The position numbers and the translations under genes are program-made. This document shows, piece after piece, positions 1 to 10,450 of a stretch of 32,162 nucleotides of DNA (position 1 is the stretch's first letter; every line of letters starts with the position of its first letter). This DNA is from an uncultured Clostridiaceae bacterium (GTDB lineage: Bacteria; Bacillota; Clostridia; TANB77; CAG-508): assembly GCA_948356915.1 (NCBI GenBank), contig CAOJCG010000004.1, forward strand, positions 1 through 32,162, in the 5' to 3' direction. Below the pieces are notes generated by a model, which was given only the letters and a program-made list of their open reading frames with translations, ran no database searches and was not told the DNA's origin.

Positions 1-111
1 CCAATTTAATTAAATTATAAAAATTATTTTTACAAAAAATCGAAACTTAAAAGAATTTAGCTTTTCCAATTTGTATTTTTAAATTTGTTTAGTATTTTAA
101 AACATATAGAT
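1..111. other. AT-rich edge, no gene seen
   Basis: This short, very AT-rich edge lies downstream of the minus-strand Rpn gene. I see no hairpin followed by a T-run that would serve as its terminator and no open frame with a ribosome site. Confidence 0.5.
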
Positions 112-994
112 TTATAATTTTTCAATTTCTTCTTTAGTTAAATTAGTAACTTTCATAATTACTTCAATATCAATATTTTCATTTTTTAACTTTTTAGCTA
201 TTTCAATTTTTTGTTTTTTAGAACCTTGTTCAATGCCTTGTTCAATGCCTTGTTCAATACCTTGTTCGAAACCATCACTTAAGCCTTTTTCAAAGCCACG
301 TTCATATCCTGTATCTAATAAATTATTTTGGTCTAATAAGTACTTTTCTCTTAAATGTGCTAAATATTGTTCGTGTTCATTTTCACTTATTTCTTCTAAT
401 ATTTCTTTTGCCTTTTTTACTTGTTCGTTTGCTTTACTCATATCAAAATCACCTACTTCATTGATAAAATTAACCCAAATATCAAGTTCTTTATTTTCTG
501 AGAATTCTTTTACTTTGGACAATTCTATTATATGAATTTCCATAGCATCTGTCAAGATTATATCAGAATAATCTTCTTCTCTGAAATTCCATTTTGTTTT
601 GTATTTTTTTATTGGTTTAAGTTTCTCAATATTAAAGTCAGTAAATAATATTGTAATACACTTATTTGTTTCTTTATACTTTTGACCTTTTCTAACATTT
701 TGACCATACATTTTACTTAAATAAAAAAGTAATCTTTTTTCTATATTTTTTTGGTCAATCACTTGCATTTCAATATCACAGTCAATATTATTGTTTAATT
801 TTGCTCTAATATCTAATATGCCTAGTTTGTCATCAAAAACTTCTCTTTCAAGAATTTCTTTACAATTAAGTTCCACTTTATTTATTGGTTCTTTTAATAC
901 AGCACTTAATAAGTCTTTTGTAATTTCTTCATTCCCAGTAAATCCGGAAAATACGCTTAAAGGTATAATCATTTTTTAATTCTAATAGTGCTAT
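112..994 (-). pseudogene. Rpn family PD-(D/E)XK nuclease, frameshifted near N-terminus
   Basis: Rpn/PDDEXK_2 proteins are 'recombination-promoting nuclease / putative transposase' enzymes. The open part (start 972, 286 aa) has the family signature: DDKLGILDIRAKL (about residues 47-59) followed by DIEMQV, which supplies the D...ExQ nuclease core. It ends in the typical Gly-Glu-Gln repeat tail (GIEQGIEQG) and a helical end. The canonical N-terminus lies upstream in another frame: LKNDYTFKRIF, then GFTGNEE after the break. The break is one extra C before GGA (plus-strand 944-948, CCGGA). An AAAGGAG site (1003-1009, minus) sits 8 nt before an ATA codon at 994-992, and I see no ATG/GTG/TTG in the right frame. 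The gene is therefore either decaying or carries a sequence error. Family confidence is high; whether it is functional is unknown. Confidence 0.8.
225..268 (-). repeat. 12-nt tandem repeat in Rpn tail
   Basis: About 3.7 units of CTTGTTCAATGC lie head to tail at 225-236, 237-248, 249-260 and a diverged partial unit from 261. On the minus strand they encode the repeated G-I-E-Q tail common in Rpn proteins. The number of units can change by slippage without breaking the frame. Confidence 0.8.
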
Positions 995-1205
995 AAAATC
1001 ATCTCCTTTAATTTTATTTTATAAAATAACTTTGGAAAATATTTTAGGAAAGAATTACCTAAAATTTGAATAGATTAAAATACTAAACAAAAATATATTA
1101 ACATAAAATGATTAAAAGTGCAATAGCGAAAAATAAGAAGTTTTGTCAAAAAGAAAAGTAATTGAGGATAATTAAAAGTATATGGCAAAAAATATTGTAA
1201 TAAGC

Positions 1206-1233
1206 TTGCAATAAAGGCAATAAATGGTATAAT
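1206..1233 (+). promoter_or_regulatory. Promoter for the GT2 gene
   Basis: TTGCAA (1206-1211), a 16-nt spacer and TATAAT (1228-1233) match a sigma-A promoter. It lies 44 nt before the glycosyltransferase start. Confidence 0.6.
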
Positions 1234-1276
1234 AGAGTAAATAAAATAATAGGAATTGTTAAAAAAGGAGAAAAGT

Positions 1277-2221
1277 ATGAAGAAAATAAGTATTATAATT
1301 CCAGCATATAACGAAGAAGAATCATTACCATTTTTATACGAAAGATTAGACAAATTAATGAATGAAATAAATACATACGAATTTGAAATATTATTTGTAA
1401 ACGATGGAAGTAAAGATAAAACCATACAAATAATAAAAGAATTAAGAGAAAAAGATAAAAGAATATGCTATGTTGACTTTTCAAGAAATTTTGGAAAAGA
1501 AATAGCAATGCTTGCAGGTTTAGATTACTCAAAAGGTGATAGCGTAATATTTATGGATGCAGACCTACAAGACCCACCAGAATTAATACCAGAGCTAATA
1601 AAATACTGGGAAGAAGGCTATGATGATGTATATGCAAGAAGAAAATCAAGAGAAGGAGAAACATGGCTAAAAAAATTCACATCAAAAATGTACTATAAAG
1701 TATTGCAAAGCTTAACAAGAGTACCAATACAAAAAGATACAGGAGACTTTAGGCTACTAGACAGAAGATGTGTAAATGCACTAAGAAAACTAAGAGAATC
1801 ACAAAGATGTTCAAAGTCAATGTTTAGCTGGATAGGATACAACAAAAAAGAAGTACTATACGATAGAGACCCACGAATAGCAGGAAAAACAAAATGGAAT
1901 TACAGAAAACTAATAGACTTAGCAATAGATGGAATAACATCATTCACAACATCACCACTAAGAGTATCAACATATTTAGCTATACCAACATTTATATTGC
2001 TAGGAATATACTTTATATATGTAATAGCAAAATGCATAGCCCTAAAAGTAGCAATTCAAGCCTTCCAAGCAATAATACTACTAATACTATTCTTCTCAGG
2101 AATACAAATAATGCTATTCGGAATAGTAGGAGAATACCTAGGAAGAATATTCAACGAAACAAAAAACAGACCACTATATTTCGTAAACGAATACAATGGT
2201 GAAAAAGAAACAAACGAATAA
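1277..2221 (+). CDS. GT2 polyprenyl-phosphate glycosyltransferase (GtrB/DPM1-like)
   Basis: A family 2 glycosyltransferase of 314 aa, predicted to transfer a sugar from a nucleotide donor to a polyprenyl phosphate at the inner membrane face. The N-terminal GT-A domain opens with KISIIIPAYNEE, then FVNDGSKD and DADLQDPPELI, which hold the DxD-type donor and metal residues. KDTGDFRLLDRR follows. Two membrane helices lie near residues 228-248 and 262-285. I chose ATG 1277, preceded 6 nt upstream by AAGGAG (1265-1270), over an in-frame TTG at 1256. Length and domain order match GtrB/YkoT-type enzymes. The acceptor and final glycan are not shown by context; ruvB downstream is unrelated. Confidence 0.9.
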   Translation: MKKISIIIPAYNEEESLPFLYERLDKLMNEINTYEFEILFVNDGSKDKTIQIIKELREKDKRICYVDFSRNFGKEIAMLAGLDYSKGDSVIFMDADLQDPPELIPELIKYWEEGYDDVYARRKSREGETWLKKFTSKMYYKVLQSLTRVPIQKDTGDFRLLDRRCVNALRKLRESQRCSKSMFSWIGYNKKEVLYDRDPRIAGKTKWNYRKLIDLAIDGITSFTTSPLRVSTYLAIPTFILLGIYFIYVIAKCIALKVAIQAFQAIILLILFFSGIQIMLFGIVGEYLGRIFNETKNRPLYFVNEYNGEKETNE

Positions 2222-2524
2222 CCTAGTAGGTGGCTAGCTTTGGGGACTGTCCCTGAATGGGTGCCGAAAGATGAGATTGGGTAACTAAAACAAGATAGAA
2301 GATAAAAAACAAATACAGAATAAAAATAATGTAAATAGAATAACAAATGTACCCAATCGGAATTAAAGAAGAAAAAGTTACAAGGATAGAGAAGAACAAG
2401 AAGTAAAAAACAAAAAGCACCCCCTTGGGTAATCGAAGATGTCCCAAGAGGGACTGTCCTAATTAGCGGAAACGAAGAGAGAAATCTAAAAATATATAGT
2501 AAAAGTAAAAAGGAAAACAAAATC
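2222..2524. repeat. REP-like repeat region, no gene
   Basis: This 300-nt gap has no credible gene. It is rich in short palindromes of the GGGGAC/GTCCC type: GGGACTGTCCC near 2241-2251 and TGTCCC-N4-GGGAC around 2440-2454. A 9-bp inverted pair, GATTGGGTA (2275-2283) and TACCCAATC (2351-2359), encloses 67 nt. The GGGGAC cores resemble the REP-like elements at 11376, 11713 and 29160. A ruvB ribosome site (AAGGA) closes the region. Confidence 0.5.
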
Positions 2525-3548
2525 ATGGAAGAAAATCAAAACCTAATTCGTCCAGAACTAGAAAGTAAACAAGAAGAAAAAATAGAAAACACCCTAAGAC
2601 CACAACTATTAAACGAATATATAGGACAAGACAAAGTAAAAGAAAATATGAAAATATACATAGAGGCTGCCAAAAAAAGAGGAGAGCCTCTTGACCACGT
2701 TCTGCTATATGGACCACCAGGACTAGGAAAAACGACACTCGCAGGAATAATAGCAAATGAAATGAAAGCAAACATAAAAATAACATCAGGACCAGCAATA
2801 GAAAAGCCAGGAGACTTAGCAGCAATACTAACAGCACTAACAGCAGGAGATGTACTATTTATAGATGAAATCCACAGACTAAGCAAAAGTGTAGAAGAAA
2901 TACTATACCCAGCGTTAGAAGACTATGTACTAGACATAGTAATAGGAACAGGTCCATCAGCAAAATCAATAAGAATAGACCTACCAAAATTCACACTAAT
3001 AGGCGCAACCACAAAAGCAGGTTCATTAACCACGCCACTAAGAGATAGATTTGGAATAGTAGATAGACTAGAACTATATTCAGAAAAAGACTTATCGACA
3101 ATAGTAAAAAGATCCGCAAAAATATTAAAAATAGAAATAGACGACCCATCAAGTTTAGAAATAGCAAGACGTTCAAGAGGAACGCCAAGAATAGCAAATA
3201 GATTATTAAAAAGAGTAAGAGACTATGCAGCAGTTTTAGGAGATGGAAATATAACATTAAAAATAACAAAGCATGCACTAAACAAACTAGAAATAGACGA
3301 AATAGGTCTAGATAATATAGATAGAAAAATACTAGAAACAATGATAATAACCTATCGGAGGAAGACCAGTAGGATTAGAAACACTAGCAACAACAGTAGG
3401 AGAAGAAGTAGACACACTAGAAGATGTATATGAACCATATCTATTACAAATAGGATATATAGCAAGAACACCAAGAGGGAGAATACCAACGTCGTTTGCG
3501 TATAGACATATAGGGGTAGAATATAAAGGAGAAAACAAATGCCAATAA
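2525..3548 (+). pseudogene. ruvB: Holliday junction helicase RuvB, split by +1 frameshift
   Basis: RuvB is the hexameric AAA+ motor that drives branch migration of Holliday junctions with RuvA. The first 276 or so residues are intact: [18 protein letters not shown], Walker [12 protein letters not shown], Walker [10 protein letters not shown], sensor 1 [11 protein letters not shown] and arginine finger region PLRDRFGIV. At 3356 one extra C (TATCGGAGG) throws the frame; reading on from the following GGA gives [37 protein letters not shown] and the normal winged-helix end, with stop at 3546-3548. The repaired length, about 340 aa, is exactly family size. No second ruvB is visible, so a sequence error or recoding is likelier than gene loss. 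The repaired end overlaps the next start by 10 nt. Confidence 0.9.
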
Positions 3549-5293
3549 TATATACAATATCAATTATAATATTATTTACATTAACAATACTACTAAAAAA
3601 ATCGGAAGAAAAATTAGATATAATAAAGGCAGTAGCTATAAATCTAGTATTATTACTTGCTTATAACACTTTTGTATGCTACATATTAAACTTAATAAAT
3701 ATACCAATAACATTACTAATGCTATCAATAATTAATGTTATAATTTCTATTACATTACTAATAAAAATCGTAAAAAACAAGAAAATACAAAAATATACTA
3801 TAAGCAAAACCAATATAGTTGTTATAATATTACTTGTAATAGTCACGTCTACAATAATAAATATAAATTTTGGAGGTCTTACAAAAATTCGTTATGTTTC
3901 AATGGATTCAAGAGAACATTATAAAGCAGGAAGAGAATTTTCAGAAATTACAAATTTATTTAAAAATAATGAAGAAAATATAACAACACATTCGAGTTTC
4001 ATGCCAGGGGCATATACGAATGTAGGAATAATATTTAAAATATTAAATCCATATATAGGTACAGTAGAACTATATAAAGCATATATCATATTTGAAGCAA
4101 TAGTATACTTACTAATAGGCTTAGTATTTTATATGTTATTAGAAAAATATTGTAAAAAAGTAAATACAAAAATAATAGCAATAATATTCGGAGTAATTTA
4201 TGTACTAGGCTACCCATTAAATGCATGGATATCAGGATTTCATTATTTAATGTTAGGAATATTATATATACAAACTATTTTATACATAGTAAAAGAAAGA
4301 GAAAATATAGATTTTGACTCTACATTAATAATAATGCTTTTATTAAATTTTGGCTTAATTTTATCATATTCACTGTTTGCACCATTTGTATATTTAGCAC
4401 AGTTCATATATTATATATATAAATATACAAAACACAAAAGTAAAATAAAATTATTCTTAGAAACATTAGTAACACTTATATTACCAGGAATAATAGGAGT
4501 GACATATCTAGTGCTTCCGACACTAGGAAAAGTAGGAGAATATATAGCACTAGAAGGATGGCTGTATAAAAACCTATGGTCAAACTTCATATTCTTTATT
4601 CCATTTGCTATATACTACATATATACAAATATAAAAAACAAAAAAATAGAATTTGATAATATAATGTTTGCATTGTTATTTACATTTATGCTAATTTTAT
4701 TTATAGGAACAAAAATAGAAAAATGCTCAGAATATTATTTTTATAAAAATTACTATATATTTTGGATATTAATTATATACTCAAGTATAAAAGGAATGGT
4801 AGAATTTTCTAAAGAAAAGAAAAATAAATTTATAGTAAATACGTATATAATTGTTTATGTAGTACTATTACTATCAGCAATGTATTATAATAGAACATAT
4901 ATATCTTGGGAAGGAAATGATAGTTTAAATACTACAATGGAAATATTTACATTCAATAAAACGATGATAGAAGCAAAAAAAGCAGAATTTATTAGAAAAG
5001 AAGAATTAGAACTTTTAAAAGAAACAGAAAAATTAATAAAAGACAATTGGAAAAGAGAAAAGGATATACTTTTAGTGACAGACCCAAATGAGGAAAGTTG
5101 GATACAATCATTAACAGGATACAAAAACATACTTTATAATAATAAAGAATATGCAATTCAAAATTTAGAACAAGAAAACTATAAATATATAGTGACATTT
5201 GAAAGCAAAAACACTTATAAAAACATAGAACAATATATAAAAAAAGATAATATGAAAATAGTATACGAAAATAAAGAACGGAAAAATATATGA
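3539..5293 (+). CDS. Polytopic membrane protein, possibly GT-C-like
   Basis: A 584-aa protein with about ten or more hydrophobic helices, starting with four in the first 110 residues. It then has an extracytoplasmic-type loop with [14 protein letters not shown] and [12 protein letters not shown], more helices to about residue 450, and a soluble C-terminal part (about 480-584). This layout resembles GT-C glycosyltransferases or YfhO-type proteins, but I see no decisive motif, so the function is left open. The next-to-upstream GT2 gene fits a lipid-linked sugar pathway (inference). The last codons read E-R-K-N-I with an in-frame CGG at 5279-5281. Dropping the C at 5279 gives [14 protein letters not shown] and a stop near 5301, a more natural-looking end that matches the lesion seen in ruvB and polA. 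Confidence 0.7.
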   Translation: MPIIYTISIIILFTLTILLKKSEEKLDIIKAVAINLVLLLAYNTFVCYILNLINIPITLLMLSIINVIISITLLIKIVKNKKIQKYTISKTNIVVIILLVIVTSTIININFGGLTKIRYVSMDSREHYKAGREFSEITNLFKNNEENITTHSSFMPGAYTNVGIIFKILNPYIGTVELYKAYIIFEAIVYLLIGLVFYMLLEKYCKKVNTKIIAIIFGVIYVLGYPLNAWISGFHYLMLGILYIQTILYIVKERENIDFDSTLIIMLLLNFGLILSYSLFAPFVYLAQFIYYIYKYTKHKSKIKLFLETLVTLILPGIIGVTYLVLPTLGKVGEYIALEGWLYKNLWSNFIFFIPFAIYYIYTNIKNKKIEFDNIMFALLFTFMLILFIGTKIEKCSEYYFYKNYYIFWILIIYSSIKGMVEFSKEKKNKFIVNTYIIVYVVLLLSAMYYNRTYISWEGNDSLNTTMEIFTFNKTMIEAKKAEFIRKEELELLKETEKLIKDNWKREKDILLVTDPNEESWIQSLTGYKNILYNNKEYAIQNLEQENYKYIVTFESKNTYKNIEQYIKKDNMKIVYENKERKNI

Positions 5294-5312
5294 AAAGGAG
5301 AAATAGAAACAA

Positions 5313-5870
5313 ATGAAGTTATTATTACATACATGTTGTGCACCATGTAGTGTATATTGTATAGATTCCTTAAGAAAAGAAGGAATAGAGCCAACAGTAT
5401 ATTGGTATAACCCAAATATACACCCATACATGGAATATAAAGCAAGAAGAGACACATTAAAAGAATATACGAAAAGTATAGAAGTAAATGCCATATTTGA
5501 AGAAGAATATGGTCTAGACGAATTTTGCAAAAACGTAATAAATAACTTACAAACAAGATGCATAGACTACTGCTACAAAGTACGTTTAGAACAAACAGCA
5601 AAATATGCAAAAGAAAACGGCTATGACGCTATTAGCACAACACTACTAATAAGCCCATACCAAAAACATGAAGAACTAAAAGAATTAGGAGAAAAAATAG
5701 CAAAAAAATATGGTTTGAAATTTTTATACAGAGACTTTAGAGTAGGCTTTAGAGAAGGACAAGCAAAAGCACGCGAACTAGGTTTATATATGCAAAAATA
5801 TTGCGGATGTGTATTTTCAGAAGAAGCAAGGTATAGAAAGCAAATAGAAAAAGATAAGAAAGAAGGATAA
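5313..5870 (+). CDS. queH: Epoxyqueuosine reductase QueH
   Basis: QueH reduces epoxyqueuosine to queuosine in tRNA using iron-sulfur chemistry. The 185-aa protein carries the family hallmarks: LLHTCCAPCS (residues 3-12), YNPNIHPYMEY, TTLLISPYQ, YRDFRVGFREGQ and YCGCVFSEE near the C-terminus. The central cysteine pair normally reads R-C-x-x-C-Y; here it reads RCIDYCYKVRLE, with three residues between the cysteines, an odd one-residue expansion. The start has a good AAGGAG site 14 nt before the ATG. The gene is followed without a gap by the MazG-like gene (TAATG overlap), suggesting one transcript. Family identity is secure. Confidence 0.93.
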   Translation: MKLLLHTCCAPCSVYCIDSLRKEGIEPTVYWYNPNIHPYMEYKARRDTLKEYTKSIEVNAIFEEEYGLDEFCKNVINNLQTRCIDYCYKVRLEQTAKYAKENGYDAISTTLLISPYQKHEELKELGEKIAKKYGLKFLYRDFRVGFREGQAKARELGLYMQKYCGCVFSEEARYRKQIEKDKKEG

Positions 5871-5875
5871 TGAAT

Positions 5876-6186
5876 ATGAAAGAAGACTTAACTATAAGAA
5901 AATTGCAAGATTGTATTAAAAATATAGACCACAAAATAACTCTAATGACAAATATATGTTAAAACTAATGGAAGAAGTAGGAAAACTAGCAGAAGTTATA
6001 AGAAAAGATAAAAGGATGGAAAAAGGGCAAACTATAAAAGATACAATAGAAGAAGAACTTCAAGATGTTTTGTATTATGTGGTTTGCTTAGCAAATATAA
6101 ATGATATAGACTTACAAGAATGTATATATTTAAAAGAAAAGTTGAATTGTGAAAAATATAAGCGACAAAATATGTTTGATAAGTAA
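5876..6186 (+). pseudogene. MazG-like nucleotide pyrophosphohydrolase, frameshifted
   Basis: MazG-like proteins hydrolyse nucleoside triphosphates to monophosphates. The N-terminal part (ATG 5876, or ATG 5870 overlapping the queH stop) reads MKEDLTIRKLQDCIKNIDHK and then runs to a stop at about 5962. The core continues one frame back: NSNDKYMLKLMEEVGKLAEVIRK, then IEEELQDVLYYVVCLAN, the two helices with E-E-x-x-E and E-x-x-D metal ligands. Joining them needs one extra A in the run at about 5931-5934 (CACAAAATAAC). This is a single-base loss in a homopolymer, unlike the extra-C lesions elsewhere. Repaired length is about 103 aa, normal for the family. Confidence 0.75.
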
Positions 6187-6225
6187 AGATTTATAAAATT
6201 AAGTAAAATATAAAGGAGAATAACT

Positions 6226-8941
6226 TTGAGTAGATTATTATTAGTAGACGGAAATAGTATAATGAATAGAGCCTTTTATGGAATAATGGGCTCTAAAATG
6301 TTAATGACAGCGGATCGGAACATATACAAATGCAGTATATGGTTTTTTAGCAATTCTATTTAAAATAGAAGAAGATCTAAAACCAGACTATATAGCAGTA
6401 ACATTTGACCTAAAAGCGCCAACAGCAAGGCATAAAATGTACGAAGGTTATAAGGCAACTCGCCACGGAATGCCAGATGAACTAGCTAGCCAAATGCCTA
6501 TAATAAAAGAAATATTAAGAAATATGAATATAACTATAATAGAAAAAGAAGGTTATGAAGCAGATGATGTATTAGGAACATTATCAAAAAGGGGAGAAAA
6601 ACAAGGACTAGAAGTAACAATTCTATCAGGCGATAGAGACACATTCCAACTAACCTCAGACCATATAACAGTAAGAATACCACGAACAAAAGCAGGAAAA
6701 ACAGAAGTAGAAGACTTTGATAAAAATAAGGTATTAGAAGTATATGGATTAGAGCCAGAAAAATTGATAGAAGTAAAAGGACTTCAAGGTGACACTTCAG
6801 ACAATATTCCGGGAGTACCAGGTGTAGGGGAAAAAACAGCTTTAAGCATAGTAAAAGAATATGGAAGTATAGAAAATCTTTATAAAGAAATAGAAGAAGG
6901 ACGAGCTCAAAGCATAAAAGGCAAAACAAGAGAAAAAATAATAGAAAACAAAGAATTAGCTTATCTTTCAAAACAATTAGGAACAATAAATACAAATGTG
7001 CCAATAGAAGAAGCGATAGAAAGTTTAGCTAAAAAAGAGTGGAATAGAGAAGCTGTATTAGAAAAATTTAAAGAGCTAAAATTTAATAGATATATAGAAA
7101 GATTTAACCTAAATACAAATGAAACTAATAATAAAGAAATAAAAGAATTATTCAAAATAGTAGAATTAGATAATGAAAATAAAGAAATAGAAGAACTAAT
7201 TAATAAAATAAAACAAAATAAAGAAATAGTATATTATTTAGATAAAGTAGATAACAAAAATAGTAATAATATAATAAAAAAAGAAATAATATCAATAAGT
7301 ATAATACTAGAAAACAAAGTGTATTATATTAATAATGTAAATTTAGAAAAATTAAAAGAAATATTTGAAAATAACGAAATAAAAAAAGTAAGTTACAAAC
7401 TAAAAGAAGACTTTTGTATACTAAAAGAACATGAAATAAACATGCACAATTTAAATTTTGATATAGAAATAGCAGCATATTTACTAAACCCAACAGCTAG
7501 TAAATACATGATAGAAAGTTTAGCCAATGATTATTTAGGGTTAGACAAAAACGAATATATGTCAAAAAATGGAGTAGAAGAAAAACAAGACAAACAAATA
7601 AACCTATTTGACACAAATGCTGAAGAAGGTAAAAACAGCAAAAAATATGAAGTTTCATTTATAACATATGTAATAAATGAATTAAAAAACTTATTAACAA
7701 AAAAACTAGAAGAACAAAACAGTTTGCAATTATTTAGAAACATAGAAATGCCACTTGCCGAAGTTCTTGCAAAAATACAATATGAAGGAATGTATATAGA
7801 TAAAGAAGAACTAATAGCCTTTGGAGAAGAACTAAAAGCAGGAATAGAGAGTTTAACAAAAGAAATATATAATTTGGCAGGAGAAGAATTTAATATAAAT
7901 TCAACACAGCAACTAGGAAATATATTATTTGAAAAACTAAACTTAACAACTTCGAAAAAGACTAAAAAAGGTTACTCAACAGATGTAGACGCATTAGAAA
8001 AAATAAAAAGAGAACATCCGATAGTAGAAAAAATATTAGAATATAGAAGTTTAATGAAACTAAACTCAACATATGTAGAAGGAATGCTACCATATATAAA
8101 TGAAAAAACAAAAAGAATACACTCATACTTCCACCAAACAGTAACAGCAACAGGAAGAATAAGCTCAACCGAGCCAAACCTACAAAATATACCAACAAGA
8201 ATAGAATTAGGAAAACGTTTAAGAAAAGTATTTAAACCAAAAGAAGGATATGTATTTATAGATGCAGACTACTCACAAATAGAATTAAGAGTATTAGCAC
8301 ATATATCACAAGATGAGCATATGCTAGAAGCCTTCAAAAATGGAGAAGATATACACAAACAAGCAGCATCAAAAGTATTAGGAATACCAATAGAAGAAGT
8401 AACTAAAGAGCAAAGAAGTAATGCAAAAGCAGTAAACTTTGGAATAGTATATGGAATAAGCGACTTTGGATTAGCAGAGCAACTAGGAATATCAAGAAAA
8501 CAAGCAAAACAATATATAGAACAATATCTAGAAAAATATAGTGGAATAGACGAATTCATGAAAGAAGTAGTAGAACAAGCAAAAGAAAAAGGATATGTAG
8601 AAACTCTATTTAATAGAAGAAGATATATACCAGAACTAAGCTCAAACAACTATATGGTGCGCCAGTTTGGAGCAAGAGCTGCAATGAATACCCCAATACA
8701 AGGAACAGCAGCCGATATAATGAAACTAGCAATGGTAAACCTAAATAAAGCACTAGAAGAAACAAGCATAGACGCAAAAATAATCTTACAAGTACACGAT
8801 GAACTAATACTAGAAGTAAACGAAAAAGACAAAGAACAAGCAAAACAAATGCTAAAAGAATGCATGGAAAAAGCAGTACAATTAAGCGTTCCATTAGAAG
8901 TAGAAGTATCAGAAGCAACCAACTGGTATGAATGTAAATAA
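6226..8941 (+). pseudogene. polA: DNA polymerase I, N-terminus offset by +1 frameshift
   Basis: DNA polymerase I fills gaps and removes primers. The start is TTG 6226 with AAAGGAG upstream, giving SRLLLVDGNSIMNRAFYG, the 5' nuclease start. At 6316 one extra C (GATCGGAAC) breaks the frame; from GGA the sequence resumes as GTYTNAVYGFLAILFKI and runs to 8941. Repaired length is about 904 aa. The 5' nuclease motifs follow (YEADDVLGTL, GLQGDTSDNIPGVPGVGEKTA). The middle 3'-5' exonuclease-like domain lacks the D-x-E proofreading motif, as in many Firmicutes. Polymerase motifs A (DADYSQIELRVLAHIS), B (RSNAKAVNFGIVYGI) and C (LQVHDELILEV) are intact. With an essential-type gene, an error in the sequence or recoding is likelier than real loss. 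Confidence 0.93.
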
Positions 8942-9062
8942 CAGGTTGGAAGATGGAGGTCGGAAGGCAGAAGTTGGGAAGTAGAAGATAGAAGTTGGAA
9001 GATAAGTAAATTCTTCGAAGAATTTACCCGAATTTCTGACCTCTGACCTCTGACTTCTGATT
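8942..9062. repeat. Purine-rich GGAAG/AGAAGT repeat with inverted partner
   Basis: The left half repeats motifs such as GAAGTTGGGAAG and AGAAGATAGAAGTTGG. The right half has TCTGACC-CTGACC-CTGACTTCTGA, whose complement resembles the left half, so the two arms can pair. Between them lies the 18-nt palindrome AAATTCTTCGAAGAATTT (9008-9025). It probably acts as a terminator-like or REP-like spacer after polA. No gene is seen. Confidence 0.5.
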
Positions 9063-9081
9063 TTTAAAAAAATGTAAAGGA

Positions 9082-9612
9082 GTGAAAAAAATAAACGAAA
9101 ACATATATTTTTATCCAAAAGAAAAAAACAAAGGAATACTAAAATATCCAAAATGCAATATTGAAGAAGAAGCCTATATTGGAAAAAACGGTTTAACAAA
9201 CAAAAAAGAAGAAGGAGATCAAAAAACACCCATAGGCGAATTTGAATTAGGAAAAATACTAAACATGCACAAAAACGGAAAAAACAAAAATAATATAAAA
9301 TATACAAAAATTACAGATAGCATGTACTGGGTAGACGATGCAAACTCCAAATATTACAATCAGTTAGTAAACATAAAAGAGACAGAAAGAGACTGGGAAA
9401 CAGCTGAACACTTAATAGAATACAAAATACAATACGAATATTTAATAGAAATAAAAACAAACCCAAACAATATACCAAAAAGAGGGAGTGCAATATTTCT
9501 ACATTGCACAAACAATACACCAACAGCAGGATGTATATCAACTAATTCAAAAGTAGTAAAACAAATTATACAAAACATAAGTAAAGAAACCAAGATAATA
9601 ATATATGAATAA
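9082..9612 (+). CDS. YkuD-family L,D-transpeptidase
   Basis: L,D-transpeptidases form 3-3 cross-links in peptidoglycan or attach proteins, using a catalytic cysteine. The 176-aa protein shows GDQKTPIGEFELG (about residues 45-57) and the active-site stretch FLHCTNNTPTAGCISTN near residues 137-153, with the H...GC signature. No signal peptide is visible, so export or anchoring is unclear. The start is uncertain: AAAGGAG runs directly into GTG 9082, which is too close for normal initiation, and the next well-spaced in-frame codon is an ATA at 9091. The lytic transglycosylase follows 74 nt later, consistent with a cell-wall pair. Confidence 0.8.
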   Translation: MKKINENIYFYPKEKNKGILKYPKCNIEEEAYIGKNGLTNKKEEGDQKTPIGEFELGKILNMHKNGKNKNNIKYTKITDSMYWVDDANSKYYNQLVNIKETERDWETAEHLIEYKIQYEYLIEIKTNPNNIPKRGSAIFLHCTNNTPTAGCISTNSKVVKQIIQNISKETKIIIYE

Positions 9613-9686
9613 AGAAACAAAATCAATATATGATGCGCATAAAAAAGTTAAAACTAATAAAATATAGCTAAAAAAGGAGAGAAAAC

Positions 9687-10256
9687 TTGAAAGCAAAACC
9701 GAAAAAAATCCAAATAATACTATCAATAATAAGTATTATAATTATACTATTATTTGGAGTACTAAAGATACACAATTACATACTAAAGAAAATATATAAA
9801 ACGAGTTATTCAGAGTACGTATATAAATACTCAGAAGAGAACAATATAGATCCACTACTAACATTTGCCATAATAAAAGCAGAGAGTAATTTCAATCGAA
9901 ACATAAAATCAAAAAGTGGGGCAATAGGACTAATGCAATTAATGGAAAGTACAGCAATAGAAGAAGCACAAGAGGTAAATGAAGAAATAACAGTAACAGA
10001 CATTTTATATAATCCAGAAATAAATATAAAAATAGGAACAAAGTACTATGCAAAGCTAATAAAAAAATATGATGGAAATACTCTATTAGCGTTGGCAGCA
10101 TATAATGCAGGAATAGGAAATGTAGATAACTGGATAAAACGAGGAATAATAAAAGAAGATGGCTCAGATATAGAAAAAATACCATTTAAAGAAACAAATA
10201 GTTATGTAAGGAAGATAGTTAGAGACTATAAAATTTATCAAGAATTATATAAATAA
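9687..10256 (+). CDS. Membrane-anchored lytic transglycosylase (SLT, GH23)
   Basis: The enzyme cleaves peptidoglycan between MurNAc and GlcNAc with 1,6-anhydro product formation. The 189-aa protein begins with TTG 9687 (AAGGAGA 9674-9680, 6-nt spacing). An N-terminal membrane anchor lies at about residues 8-25, followed by the SLT domain: IDPLLTFAIIKAESNF with the catalytic Glu, SKSGAIGLMQLM, NPEINIKIGTKYYAKL and LALAAYNAGIGNVDNW. All classic motifs are present, so it is probably active outside the membrane. It sits just upstream of the repeat-rich region at 10451-10584 and is closed by a hairpin at 10258. Confidence 0.92.
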   Translation: MKAKPKKIQIILSIISIIIILLFGVLKIHNYILKKIYKTSYSEYVYKYSEENNIDPLLTFAIIKAESNFNRNIKSKSGAIGLMQLMESTAIEEAQEVNEEITVTDILYNPEINIKIGTKYYAKLIKKYDGNTLLALAAYNAGIGNVDNWIKRGIIKEDGSDIEKIPFKETNSYVRKIVRDYKIYQELYK

Positions 10257-10257
10257 A

Positions 10258-10288
10258 AAGCCTCAGTAGAAAAACTAAGCTGAGGCTT
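10258..10288 (+). terminator. Hairpin after lytic transglycosylase
   Basis: AAGCCTCAG and CTGAGGCTT form a 9-bp stem with a 13-nt loop directly after the stop codon. The T-run after it is weak (TTAAATATAATTT), so termination may be partial. Confidence 0.7.
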
Positions 10289-10450
10289 AAATATAATTTA
10301 AGTAGTGTAAAAAATATTATAAACATACAGAACAAAAGTTTCAAAAAGTAAATTACCATAATTGAAGATCGAAAAACAACCAAGTTTTCATAAAGAATAT
10401 CAAAAAAATATATTGTGTACAACTGGTACTTTGAACATATTGAAAATACG

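Noticed and set aside
225..268. CRISPR-like repeat
   Set aside because: The 12-nt units are directly adjacent, without spacers, and encode the Gly-Glu-Gln tail of an Rpn protein.
2056..2526. Minus-strand frames of 74-156 aa over the GT2 end and the following gap
   Set aside because: They are leucine/phenylalanine-rich mirror frames of AT-rich coding sequence and repeats, without a ribosome site or a family motif. The same applies to the many other minus-strand frames under plus-strand genes.
8942..9062. CRISPR array or coding region
   Set aside because: The repeats are irregular and too short, with no spacers, and no frame has a ribosome site.
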